NCBI RefSeq assembly: GCF_039729015.1
Contig: NZ_CP155792.1
Span: forward strand, 268,001-332,000
Length of the DNA: 64,000 bases
Direction of reading: 5' to 3'
Source of the DNA: Blastococcus sp. HT6-30
GTDB taxonomy: Bacteria; Actinomycetota; Actinomycetes; Mycobacteriales; Geodermatophilaceae
Shown here: piece by piece, positions 38,666 through 47,412 of the stretch
Layout of the letters: every line of letters starts with the position of its first letter
How positions within the stretch are numbered: the stretch's first letter is position 1
Notes under the pieces: model-generated
Database searches by the model: none
What the model was told of the DNA's origin: nothing
Seen by the model: the letters and a program-made list of their open reading frames with translations, nothing else
Position numbers and translations under genes: made by a program

Positions 38666-39052
38666 CGCTACCTACCTCCTGCGCTGGCAAGCCGGTCGGG
38701 GACAGGCTTCTTCGATGATCTGCCATGGAGCCCGGCGACCCTGATTCTCAGTAGGACCGCGAACGATACCGACACGTAGCCGGGCGTCGGCCGTGAAGCC
38801 ACCACCACGCGGGTGGGTAGGAGGGACGTCCGTGGCGGTGGCACGAGCCGATGGCCACAGAGGCTCAATGCGGTCACCGCTTGTGACGAAACACCGCCCT
38901 CGCGTCTTGTCGAGGGGTCCCCTCGCATGAGCATCGTCACAGTCCGCGGTTCGACCGTCGGCAACCGTTACCGTCCGGACGCGGGAGTCGGGGGGCACCG
39001 GAACTGCGCACGGCGCGGAGGCCCTGCGTTGGAGAGGAGTCTGTGACAGAAC
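38666..39052. other. Divergent intergenic region
   Basis: 387 bases between the divergent GT2 and sugar transferase genes, presumably containing promoters for both. GGAGAGGAG at 39031-39039 is too far from the GTG at 39053 to be ideal but is the only ribosome-binding candidate. I saw no clear hexamers, RNA gene or small ORF. Confidence 0.4.
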
Positions 39053-40588
39053 GTGACCAGTCCGCTGCAGCAGTTCGAATCGAATCACGTCGTCGACCTC
39101 CACTACACCCAGGCCCCATCGGACGCCTCGGTCACCTCGCCCGTGACGGCCTCGGAAGCATCCGGGAGCGTGGGTGTCCAGCCGGTCCGTGACGACGACC
39201 CGGCCGGTCCCTGGGCTCTGACCTCCCGGTTCGGGATCCGCCCGCTGCTCATCGCGCTGGACCTCCTCGCGGGGGCCATAGGAGTTCTCGCGCTCGAGTG
39301 GGTGGGCAGGCAGGTAGGGGACGACTCCCCGTCGCGGAAGACGGCCGCCTTCGCGCTGATCTTTCTGCTCGCCATGGCACAGGCAGGTCTGTACCGGTCC
39401 CGGCTGGCCCTGTCCGTCCTCGACGACCTACCTGCGCTCGCCGGCAGATGGCTGGTCGCAGCCGCGATCGCCGTCCTCGGGCAGATGATGTGGTCCAGGG
39501 CTCTGTGGGAGGACTACATCATCAACTGGCGCTTCCTCTGGGGCGCCATGACCATCGGACTCCTCACCGCTCTGCTCCGCGTCGTGGGCTATGCCGCCAT
39601 TCGCCGGATCCGCTCGCGGCGGCTGGTGTCCCATCGCACGCTCATCATCGGCGCGGGACGCGTCGGGCACCAGGTCGCCGACATCCTCCGCGAGCACCCC
39701 GAGTACGGCCTGCACCCGGTCGGCTTTCTCGACGGAAACCCACGCATTCCGGCCGATCCGTCGCAGCTGCCGGTCATGGGCGGGCCGGAAGCGCTGACGG
39801 ACGCGCTGCGGGACGGGCGGGTGCACAACGTCGTCGTGGCCTTCTCCTCCATGCGTGAGTCGGAGATGGTCGGGCTGATCCGGACCTGTGACCGGTACCG
39901 CTGTGAACTGTTCGTCGTCCCCCGGCTCTTCGAGCTGCACCACGTCGACGACGACATGGACACCGCCTGGGGGCTGCCGCTCGTGCGCCTGCGGCGGTCG
40001 ACCTATCGGAGTCGCGCCTGGCGGATGAAGCGCCTGTTCGACGTGTGCTTCGCCGGAGCGCTCCTCCTGGCGCTGGCGCCCCTCATGGCCGTCCTCGCTC
40101 TGGCGGTCCGCCTGGACAGCGGGCCGGGCGTGCTGTTCCGCCAGGAGCGGGTGGGCGTCGACGGTCGCACCTTCGAGGTCCTGAAGTTCCGGACGCTGCG
40201 CCCGGCCGGGACGGAGGCGGCCACCACCTGGAACATCGCGGAGGACCCGCGGCTGACGAGGGTCGGTCGGCTGCTGCGCCAGACCTCCCTGGACGAGTTG
40301 CCCCAGCTGCTGAACATCCTCCGCGGGGACATGAGCGTCGTGGGTCCCCGACCCGAACGGCCGCACTTCGTGAACGAGTTCCGGAACGCCTACCCCAGCT
40401 ACGAAGCCCGGCACCGCGTGCCGTCCGGGCTGACCGGCTGGGCCCAGGTGCACGGCCTCCGCGGGAACACGTCGATCGCCGACCGGGCTCGCTTCGACAA
40501 CTACTACATCGAGAACTGGTCGCTGTGGCTTGACACGAAGATCATTCTCCGTACCGTCAGCTCGGTCCTGCGGGGCGCCGGCGGCTGA
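39053..40588 (+). CDS. Second initiating sugar-1-phosphate transferase
   Basis: 511 residues, with the same architecture as the 26401 enzyme: N-terminal helices (LLIALDLLAGAIGVLALEWV and others), a CoA-binding-like domain (RTLIIGAGRVGHQVADILRE) and a C-terminal transferase domain (VLFRQERVGVDGRTFEVLKF, TSLDELPQLLNILRGDMSVV, PSGLTGWAQVHGLRGNTSI, NYYIENWSLWLDTKII). It starts a repeat unit on undecaprenyl phosphate. It heads the operon with the CDP-sugar genes, so it may start a distinct polysaccharide from the one initiated by the first enzyme. The GTG at 39053 gives full length. Confidence 0.93.
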   Translation: MTSPLQQFESNHVVDLHYTQAPSDASVTSPVTASEASGSVGVQPVRDDDPAGPWALTSRFGIRPLLIALDLLAGAIGVLALEWVGRQVGDDSPSRKTAAFALIFLLAMAQAGLYRSRLALSVLDDLPALAGRWLVAAAIAVLGQMMWSRALWEDYIINWRFLWGAMTIGLLTALLRVVGYAAIRRIRSRRLVSHRTLIIGAGRVGHQVADILREHPEYGLHPVGFLDGNPRIPADPSQLPVMGGPEALTDALRDGRVHNVVVAFSSMRESEMVGLIRTCDRYRCELFVVPRLFELHHVDDDMDTAWGLPLVRLRRSTYRSRAWRMKRLFDVCFAGALLLALAPLMAVLALAVRLDSGPGVLFRQERVGVDGRTFEVLKFRTLRPAGTEAATTWNIAEDPRLTRVGRLLRQTSLDELPQLLNILRGDMSVVGPRPERPHFVNEFRNAYPSYEARHRVPSGLTGWAQVHGLRGNTSIADRARFDNYYIENWSLWLDTKIILRTVSSVLRGAGG

Positions 40589-40673
40589 TCGGGGGAGCCC
40601 GATGGTCCGCGCCCGAAGCGTCGTCAGCCGGTCGATCCGCTGCCCGGATCGCCACCGAAGGAGGGAGTAGTTG

Positions 40674-41489
40674 ATGGCCGGAACCGAGGGAGCGCTGGAG
40701 ACCGCCGAGATCCCCGTCGTCATCCTGTGCGGCGGCATGGGAACGCGGCTGCGGGAAGCGAGCGAGCAGTTGCCCAAGCCCCTGGTGGACATCGGCGGCC
40801 GCCCCATCCTGTGGCACATCATGAAGACCTACAGCCACTACGGGTTCCGGCGGTTCGTGCTGTGCCTGGGCTACAAGGGCGATCTGATCAAGGACTACTT
40901 CGTCGACCACCGAGCCCGGATGAACGACTTCACCCTCCGTCTCGCCGGGAACCAGGAGCTCGAGTTCCACACCGCCCTGGAGGACGAGGACTGGGAGATC
41001 ACGTTCGCGGAGACCGGGCTCACGACTGCGACCGGAGCGCGGATCGCCCGGGTGGCCCAGTACCTGGACGCGCCGCGTTTCGCGCTCACCTACGGCGACG
41101 GCATCGGTGCGGTGGATCTCCCCAGCGCCCTGAAGACCCACGAGGCCAGCGGCAAGCTCGGCACCATGACCGCCGTGCACCCATCCGGTCGCTACGGCGA
41201 GATGGTCCTCGACGGTGACGACGTCACGCAGTTCAACGAGAAGCAGTCGCAGACCGGCTACGTCAACGGCGGGTTCTTCTTCTTCGAGCGTTCCTTCGTC
41301 GACGAGTACCTCGACCCCGAGAAGACCGACGAGATGCTCGAGCACGCTCCGCTCCAACGGCTCGCCCGGGACGGACAGCTGGGCGTGTTCCGCCACGAGG
41401 GCTTCTGGATGGGCATGGACACCTTCCGTGATTGGAAGGAGCTCAACGGCCTCTGGGACGACGGCCGGGCCGAGTGGAAGATCTGGTAG
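40674..41489 (+). CDS. rfbF: Glucose-1-phosphate cytidylyltransferase
   Basis: 271 residues. VVILCGGMGTRLREASEQLP with KPLVDIGGRPILWHIMKTY is the RfbF nucleotidyltransferase signature. FALTYGDGIGAVDL holds the metal-binding Asp, and YVNGGFFFFERSFVDEYL with FWMGMDTFRDWKELNGLW closes the domain. It converts glucose-1-phosphate and CTP to CDP-glucose. AGGAGGGA lies about 5 bases before the ATG. The usual next enzyme, CDP-glucose 4,6-dehydratase (RfbG), is absent, and a generic SDR gene follows instead. Confidence 0.94.
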   Translation: MAGTEGALETAEIPVVILCGGMGTRLREASEQLPKPLVDIGGRPILWHIMKTYSHYGFRRFVLCLGYKGDLIKDYFVDHRARMNDFTLRLAGNQELEFHTALEDEDWEITFAETGLTTATGARIARVAQYLDAPRFALTYGDGIGAVDLPSALKTHEASGKLGTMTAVHPSGRYGEMVLDGDDVTQFNEKQSQTGYVNGGFFFFERSFVDEYLDPEKTDEMLEHAPLQRLARDGQLGVFRHEGFWMGMDTFRDWKELNGLWDDGRAEWKIW

Positions 41490-41644
41490 GAGCGACCCGT
41501 CCGAGGCGTGCGCCCGGTCGCGGTGATGCGTCAGGGACGGCCTCCGAGCGGACGGCTACGCCTCTTCCCGTTCGAGTGAACGACGTCACCTGGTGGCGGC
41601 GTCCGGACTATCGTCCGGTTCCCCCTACGACAAGGCGAGTGAAC

Positions 41645-42673
41645 GTGCGAGTACTGGTCACCGGCACCGAGGGCTACTTGGGATGCCTCACTGCGCAGGA
41701 GCTGTTGAGGTCGGGTCACGAGGTGATCGGCGTCGACACCGGCTACTACAAGAACGGCTGGCTGTACCCGGGGCTCGAGCACGTGCCCGAGACGCTGGCC
41801 CTCGACATCCGCAAGCTCGGTCCCGAGCACCTCGACGGGGTCGAGGCGATCGTGCACATGGCCGAACTCTCCAACGACCCGATCGGTGACCTGATCGGCG
41901 ACGTCACCTACGACATCAACCACCACGGGTCGGTGCACCTGGCCGAGGCAGCGAAGACGGCCGGTGTCCCGCGGTTCGTCTACATGAGCTCGTGCAGCGT
42001 GTACGGCGTCGCGGAAGGGACGGTCGACGAGAGCAGCCCGGTCTCGCCGCAGACCTCCTACGCCCGCTGCAAGGCGCTGGTCGAGAGGGACGTCTCGGCG
42101 TTGGCCACCGATGACTTCTCGCCCACGTTCCTGCGGAACGCAACCGCCTTCGGTGCCAGCCCCCGCATGCGATTCGACATCGTGCTCAACAACCTGTCCG
42201 GTCTGGCCTGGACGACGAAGAAGATCGCCATGACCAGCGACGGCTCGCCGTGGCGCCCTCTGGTGCACGCCCTCGACATCGCCAAGGCCATCCGGATGAC
42301 GCTGGAGAGCCCCCGCGAGCGGGTCCACGGCCAGATCTTCAACGTGGGCAGTGAGGGGAACAACTACCGCGTCCGCGACATCGCCGAGATCGTCGCCGCG
42401 GAGTTCCCCGGCTGCGAGCTGACGTTCGGCGACCCGAGCGCCGACAACCGCAGCTACCGGGTGGCCTTCGACCTGATCCGCGACATCCTCCCCGGCTACG
42501 ACACCGACTGGGACGCCAAGGCCGGCGCCGCCCAGCTGCACGCCGTCTTCCGGTCCATCGACATGGACGACGCAACCTTCACCGGCCGTGGTCACACCCG
42601 CCTCAAGCAGATCGAGTACCTGATGCGCACCGAGCAGGTCGATCCCCAGCTGTTCTGGAAGGCATCGCTGTGA
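41645..42673 (+). CDS. NAD-dependent epimerase/dehydratase (extended SDR)
   Basis: 342 residues from the GTG at 41645 (AAGGCGAG six bases upstream); GTG 41639 is an alternative. RVLVTGTEGYLGCLTAQELL is the NAD-binding motif. VYMSSCSVYG carries the catalytic Ser, SYARCKALVERD is YxxxK, and LRNATAFGASPRMRFDIVLN is the substrate side. It is distinct from classical RfbG (no RfbG-type GHTGFKG start). Likely an epimerase, dehydratase or reductase acting on CDP-glucose or a derivative. It overlaps the next gene by four bases, in a tight cassette. Confidence 0.82.
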   Translation: MRVLVTGTEGYLGCLTAQELLRSGHEVIGVDTGYYKNGWLYPGLEHVPETLALDIRKLGPEHLDGVEAIVHMAELSNDPIGDLIGDVTYDINHHGSVHLAEAAKTAGVPRFVYMSSCSVYGVAEGTVDESSPVSPQTSYARCKALVERDVSALATDDFSPTFLRNATAFGASPRMRFDIVLNNLSGLAWTTKKIAMTSDGSPWRPLVHALDIAKAIRMTLESPRERVHGQIFNVGSEGNNYRVRDIAEIVAAEFPGCELTFGDPSADNRSYRVAFDLIRDILPGYDTDWDAKAGAAQLHAVFRSIDMDDATFTGRGHTRLKQIEYLMRTEQVDPQLFWKASL

Positions 42674-43239
42674 AGTACACGCCGCTGGGGGTCGACGGGG
42701 CCCACGTGGTCGAGATGACCCCGTTCACCGACGAGCGCGGCGGCTTCGCCCGCTCGTTCGACAGCCTCGAGTTCGAGGCGCACGGCATGCAGGCCGAAGT
42801 GGCACAGTGCAACGTCTCGTGGAACCACCGTGCCGGCACCCTGCGCGGGATGCACCTGTCGCTGCCCGGCCACCCGGAGTCGAAGTTCATCCGGTGCACC
42901 CGCGGCGCCATCGTCGACGTCGCCGTCGACGTACGACCCGATTCCCCGACGTATCTCGAGCACGTCCAGGTGGAGCTGACGGCGGAGAACCGGCTGGGCC
43001 TCTACCTGCCGCCGCACCTGGCGCACGGCTACCAGACGCTGACCGACGACGCCGAGGTGCTGTACATGGTCAGCGTCCCCTACGCGCCAGGGGCCGAGGT
43101 CGGTTACCGCTACGACGACCCGGCATTCGGCATCGCCTGGCCTCGCGAGGTCACGGTGATCAGCGACAAGGACGCCGCGTGGCCGGCCTTCGACGCCGAC
43201 GCGAACGCCACGCGCTTCCGGGCGGGGGCTCCCGCGTGA
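42670..43239 (+). CDS. dTDP-4-dehydrorhamnose 3,5-epimerase-like protein (RmlC superfamily)
   Basis: 189 residues, cupin fold. FTDERGGFARSFDSLEFEAH, QCNVSWNHRAGTLRGMHLS with the catalytic His, KFIRCTRGAIVDVAVDVRPD with the partner Asp region, and LYLPPHLAHGYQTLTDDAEV follow RmlC order. The context (rfbF, SDR and SAF oxidoreductase, all in GTGA overlaps) points to a CDP-linked 4-keto sugar as substrate rather than dTDP. A shared role in rhamnose synthesis cannot be excluded, because no other RmlC lies in the window. Confidence 0.85.
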   Translation: MKYTPLGVDGAHVVEMTPFTDERGGFARSFDSLEFEAHGMQAEVAQCNVSWNHRAGTLRGMHLSLPGHPESKFIRCTRGAIVDVAVDVRPDSPTYLEHVQVELTAENRLGLYLPPHLAHGYQTLTDDAEVLYMVSVPYAPGAEVGYRYDDPAFGIAWPREVTVISDKDAAWPAFDADANATRFRAGAPA

Positions 43240-44564
43240 TCGTCGACAGCCTGCTGCGCCAGCGGCAAACCGAGGGGCGGCCGGTCCGCCTCGGTCTGGT
43301 CGGCGCCGGGTTCATGGCGAGGGGGCTGGTCAACCAGGTCGTCAACAGCACCCCGGGGGTGCAGCTGACCGTCGTCTGCAACCGGACGCCGGCGAAGGCC
43401 CAGGCCATCGTCGCGGAGGCAGGGGCAACCCCGGTAGCGGCCGAATCCGCGGCCGACGTCGTCCGCATCGCCGGTAGCGGCGATGTCGCGATCACCGACG
43501 ACATCACGCTGGTCGCCGGTAGCGACGTCGTCGACGTCGTCGTCGACGCAACTGGTGCCGTTGCGTTCGGGGCAGAGCTCGCCCTCGCTTGCTTCGCCGG
43601 CGGTAAGCACCTGGTACTGCTCAACGCCGAGGTCGACGCCACGCTCGGTCCTCTGCTCGCCACCAAGGCGGACGCGGCCGGCGTCGTCTACTCCGGCGCC
43701 GACGGCGACCAGCCGGCGGTGCAGATGAACCTCATCCGGTTCGTCCGGCAGATCGGCCTGCGGCCCCTGGTCGCCGGCAACATCAAGGGCCTGCAGGACC
43801 CGTACCGCAACCCCACCACCCAGGAGGGTTTCGCGAAGCGCTGGGGCCAGGACCCGTGGATGGTGACGAGCTTCGCCGACGGCACCAAGGTCAGCGTCGA
43901 GCAGGCGCTCGTGGCCAACGCAGCCGGTCTGACGGTGCCCAAGCGGGGTCTGTACGCCATGGACCACACCGGGCACGTCGACGAGCTGACGCAGCGCTAT
44001 GACGTCGAAGAGCTGCGGGCACTGGGCGGTGTCGTGGACTACGTGGTCGGCGCCAGGCCGGGCCCGGGCGTCTACGTGATGGCCGAGCACGAGGACCCCA
44101 AGCAACGGCACTACCTGGAGCTCTACAAGCTCGGAACCGGGCCGCTCTACAGCTTCTACACGCCCTACCACCTGTGCCACTTCGAGGTGCCGATGACGGT
44201 GGCACGGGTCGCCCTGCTCGGCGATCCGGCGATCCGGCCGGCGGGAGCGCCGCAGGTGGACGTGGTGACGCTGGCCAAGACCGATCTGATCGCCGGCACG
44301 GTCCTCGACCGGCCGGGCGGTTACCACTACTACGGCGAGGCGGAGCGGGCCGACGTCACGCACGCCGACCGTCTGCTGCCGGTCGGCCTGGCCGAGGGAT
44401 GCCGGGTGCTGCGAGACATCCGGAAGGACGAGGTCATCGGCTACGCCGATGTGGAGCTGCCCGAGGATCGGCTGGTCGACCGGCTCCGCGCGGAGCAGGA
44501 CGAGCGGTTCTTCGGCAGCGCGGCTGCGCGCGACGCCACGGGGAACCAGGTACCCGTCGCCTGA
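43236..44564 (+). CDS. NAD(P)-dependent oxidoreductase with C-terminal SAF-like domain (homoserine dehydrogenase-like)
   Basis: 442 residues from the GTG overlapping the previous stop. VRLGLVGAGFMARGLVNQVV is the Rossmann motif. VVDATGAVAFGAELALACFA and HLVLLNAEVDATLGPLL follow. ADGDQPAVQMNLIRFVRQIG and GNIKGLQDPYRNPTTQEGFA are blocks of the COG4091 type. The C-terminus (DRLLPVGLAEGCRVLRDIRK, IGYADVELPED) has the SAF fold seen in antifreeze-like and sialate-type proteins. It is not a true homoserine dehydrogenase by context. Probably it sets the oxidation state or carbon skeleton of the CDP-linked sugar, an inference. Confidence 0.85.
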   Translation: MIVDSLLRQRQTEGRPVRLGLVGAGFMARGLVNQVVNSTPGVQLTVVCNRTPAKAQAIVAEAGATPVAAESAADVVRIAGSGDVAITDDITLVAGSDVVDVVVDATGAVAFGAELALACFAGGKHLVLLNAEVDATLGPLLATKADAAGVVYSGADGDQPAVQMNLIRFVRQIGLRPLVAGNIKGLQDPYRNPTTQEGFAKRWGQDPWMVTSFADGTKVSVEQALVANAAGLTVPKRGLYAMDHTGHVDELTQRYDVEELRALGGVVDYVVGARPGPGVYVMAEHEDPKQRHYLELYKLGTGPLYSFYTPYHLCHFEVPMTVARVALLGDPAIRPAGAPQVDVVTLAKTDLIAGTVLDRPGGYHYYGEAERADVTHADRLLPVGLAEGCRVLRDIRKDEVIGYADVELPEDRLVDRLRAEQDERFFGSAAARDATGNQVPVA

Positions 44565-44581
44565 CCCGCCTCGCCCCCGCG

Positions 44582-45730
44582 TCAGGCCGTGTCGGTGGGC
44601 AGTTCAGCGAGGAGGGGTCGCACGGCAGCGAGCCATGAGTGGTCCTCGGCGACCGCGCGGACGCCCGCCTCGCCGAGTGCAGCGCTCCGCTCGGGGTCGG
44701 TCAGCAGTTCGGAGATCGCGGCCGCCATCCCGGCAGGGTCGTCGGCGACGACGACGCCGCGGCCGATCAGGTCCTCCAGGCCTTCGGCGCCGATCGTCGT
44801 CGCGACCACCGGCCGCGCCGCCGCAAGGGCCTCGAGGATCTTCAGTCGCGAGCCGCCACCGGCGAGCAGCGGAGCCACCGCCACGCGCGTCCGGGCGTAC
44901 CAGGGCGTCAGGTCGGGGACCGTGCCGGTCACCTCGATGGTCGGACTCGCCAACGCGGTGACGGCGTCGGCGGGGTTGCGACCGACCAGCTGCAGCCGAG
45001 CCTCCGGCACGTCGGCCAGCACCCGTGGCCACACCTCGCGGGCGAACCAGACCGCGGCGTCCACGTTCGGGCCCCACGACAGCAGGGCCACGAAGCTGAC
45101 GACGGGGTCGGGCGCCGGCGGCAGGGGCTCGGGTTCGTCCCAGGCGTTCGGAACCACGACCATCCGTGGGTGATCGAGGATGCCGGCCAGCGTGTCGCGG
45201 TCGACGTCACTGACCACGGCGATGACGTCCGCCGAGCCGGCGCGGCGCTCCATCGAGCGCAGCGCCCGCGCCTCGGCCGCCCAGGCCCATCGCCGGGGGC
45301 CCGACGAGGATGCGGCGATGCGGCCGGCCAGGGAGGACTCGACGTTGTGCATGTCGACGACCCGGAGCCCTGCCGTCGCCCGGCGGGCGTAGGGCAGCAG
45401 TTGCACGTGCTCGACGACGAGCACGTCCGTGCCGCCGGTCGTGGCGGCCGCCACCGTGTCCGCCAGGCGGGGATCCCAGAACCGGGCCGAGGTGATCGAC
45501 CGGCCGCGGAGCAGTCCCTGCAGCAGGGTGGCCGGCCGACGACGCATCGGCACGCTGCGCACGTCGATGCCCTCCGCGCGCAGGGGGCCGGCGTCGTCGT
45601 CGGGCCCTTCGAAGGCGCAGAGGGTCACGTCGCCCTGCCGGCGCAGCGCTCGGAGGATGCCGAGGGTCCGGCGCTTGTCACCGCTGTTGGGCGGCCAGGG
45701 GACGAACTTCGCCACGACGACGGTACGCAC
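44582..45730 (-). CDS. GT4 family glycosyltransferase
   Basis: 382 residues from GTG 45730, with GGAGGTCC about 6 bases upstream; the frame is open to 45766. VVVAKFVPWPPNSGDKRRTL is the typical start of this GT4 group. VVDMHNVESSLAGRI and VVSFVALLSWGPNVDAAVWF begin the donor domain. VAPLLAGGGSRLKILEALAA is the donor-binding motif with the conserved Glu. It is convergent with the CDP-sugar cassette, 18 bases apart, and may use its product. Confidence 0.9.
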   Translation of the reverse strand: MRTVVVAKFVPWPPNSGDKRRTLGILRALRRQGDVTLCAFEGPDDDAGPLRAEGIDVRSVPMRRRPATLLQGLLRGRSITSARFWDPRLADTVAAATTGGTDVLVVEHVQLLPYARRATAGLRVVDMHNVESSLAGRIAASSSGPRRWAWAAEARALRSMERRAGSADVIAVVSDVDRDTLAGILDHPRMVVVPNAWDEPEPLPPAPDPVVSFVALLSWGPNVDAAVWFAREVWPRVLADVPEARLQLVGRNPADAVTALASPTIEVTGTVPDLTPWYARTRVAVAPLLAGGGSRLKILEALAAARPVVATTIGAEGLEDLIGRGVVVADDPAGMAAAISELLTDPERSAALGEAGVRAVAEDHSWLAAVRPLLAELPTDTA

Positions 45731-45914
45731 GATCGGGGACCTCCGGGCGGGACGGGTGATCCACAACCTATCGGCTGCCTGTGACTGGAGTGGCGGGTGC
45801 TTGGAGCTGGGGCACGTGGTGGAGCAGCAGCCGAACGCACGACGGATTTCGCCGAAAATACTTAGCGTGACCTAGCGACTCCGCTGTGCGTGTGCCAGCC
45901 TGACAAACGTCACA

Positions 45915-45937
45915 GATGTGATTCGCCGAGTCACATC
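45915..45937. promoter_or_regulatory. Candidate operator before the GH26 genes
   Basis: GATGTGA at 45915-45921 and TCACATC at 45931-45937 form perfect 7-bp inverted arms with a 9-base spacer. A further TCACA at 45910-45914 adds a third half site. The half sites resemble Crp-type TGTGA/TCACA boxes, but the 9-base spacing does not fit the canonical 6. The repeat ends 27 bases before the start codon. Confidence 0.45.
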
Positions 45938-45964
45938 AAGTAAGCGAAACAGTGCTGGAGCGTC

Positions 45965-47254
45965 GTGCCTTCCCACCCCCGCCCCTGGTCCCGCGCCGTG
46001 CTCGCCTCCCGGCGTGCCGCCGTCGTCCTCGCGTCCGCCACCGCCGTGGTCGTCTCCGTGTCCGGCTGCCTTCCCGGCACCGGCGGCACCGCATCGACCT
46101 CCGGTGGCCAGGCCGGGAATGAGACCGTCGAGCCTGGCGTCAGCGCCGACCGCGGTGTGGCAACGACGCCGGTCGTGCCGTCCGTGGCGCCGACCGAGAC
46201 AGTCGTCCCCGAAGGCACCGTCGACGAAGAGGTGGACTCGCTGGCGCCCACGTCGGCGAGTGTCCAGTCCGACGCCGAGCCACATCCGGCCAAGTCGGTG
46301 GCACCCGCCCCCGAGGCCGGAGGTGGACCGGCCCCTTCGCCGGCGGCTGCCGCGGCCGCCAAGCCTGCTGCGGTTCCCGCCGGTACATGGCTTTCCGGAG
46401 CGGCCGGTACGGGTGCGGCGTCGGGCGCTTTCGGCTCCTGGCGCGGGCGTGACCTGGAGATCGCCGGTCAGTGGTCGGACACCAACGAGGCCATGATTCA
46501 CCTCTGGGATATGGCCCCCGGCTCGCAGTGGTGGGGGTGGGACGGGCCCATCGACACCGCCATCGGGGCCATCGGTCCTGGTGAGACGTGGGCGCAGGCT
46601 GCCGTAGGGGCATATGACGCACGGTGGCGGCAGTCCCTGACCAACCTGCGCAAGCTGCGCGGTGACCGCGGCACCGTCTACATCCGGTTCGCGCACGAGA
46701 TGAACAGCGACTGGTATCCCTGGTCGGTCGACGCTAGCGAGACGCAGGCGTTCCGCACGGCGTGGCAGCGGTTCCGGGCGCTCCAGCAGGAAGTGTTCCC
46801 CGAGTCGCAACTGGTGTTCTGCGTCAACCGCGAGTCGGTGAACACCGGTATCGACTGGCGCAAGACCTTCCCTGGAGCCCAGTACGTCGACGTGATGAGC
46901 GTCGACTACTACAACCAGTGGCCGTACGTCGGCACTTCCCAGGAGTGGACGGCGAGCCTCGACGACGTCGATCAGTACGGTGCTCCCAAGGGTTTGGAGA
47001 AGCATCGGGAGTTCGCCGAGAGCGTGGGTCTTCCGCTGGCAATCTCGGAGTGGTCCGGCAACGCCGACTGGGGCGACTCGACCGCCTTCATGGAGGGCAT
47101 GTACGGCTTCCTCAGCGACCACGCCGGAGGTGGGGGCGGGCAGATGCTCTACGAGATCCTGTTCAACGTCGACGGTTATGACCGGCGCTTCTACGTCTAC
47201 GGTGACGGTGTGCGCATGCCGCAGACGGCATCTGCCTACCAGCGTTTGTGGTAA
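45965..47254 (+). CDS. GH26-family glycoside hydrolase, probable lipoprotein
   Basis: 429 residues. The N-terminus has a basic tract, a hydrophobic stretch and VSVSGC, an acceptable lipobox with Cys near residue 35. A long Pro/Ala/Thr linker precedes the catalytic domain from about residue 140. GH26 features: YIRFAHEMNSDWYPW (acid/base Glu in HEMN), DVMSVDYYNQWPYVG, and PLAISEWSGNADWGD with the nucleophile Glu. GH26 enzymes are endo-acting beta-mannanases or related glucanases. Next to EPS genes it may trim or release the polymer. The GTG at 45965 has CTGGAG upstream. Its neighbour is a tandem paralog. Confidence 0.9.
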   Translation: MPSHPRPWSRAVLASRRAAVVLASATAVVVSVSGCLPGTGGTASTSGGQAGNETVEPGVSADRGVATTPVVPSVAPTETVVPEGTVDEEVDSLAPTSASVQSDAEPHPAKSVAPAPEAGGGPAPSPAAAAAAKPAAVPAGTWLSGAAGTGAASGAFGSWRGRDLEIAGQWSDTNEAMIHLWDMAPGSQWWGWDGPIDTAIGAIGPGETWAQAAVGAYDARWRQSLTNLRKLRGDRGTVYIRFAHEMNSDWYPWSVDASETQAFRTAWQRFRALQQEVFPESQLVFCVNRESVNTGIDWRKTFPGAQYVDVMSVDYYNQWPYVGTSQEWTASLDDVDQYGAPKGLEKHREFAESVGLPLAISEWSGNADWGDSTAFMEGMYGFLSDHAGGGGGQMLYEILFNVDGYDRRFYVYGDGVRMPQTASAYQRLW

Positions 47255-47412
47255 CGGCCACGTTGATGGCATCGCCCGGCGGATCTGCCTAGAGTCGTAG
47301 GGAGGTCCGGGTCGGGCGATGCTGCGGCCTCGCCTCGACCACATCCACATGGGCGTTTGAGCAAGCCGGGCCCTACCGGCGCGGGACCGAGTGCCCGCAC
47401 GCGGAGGTCGTC

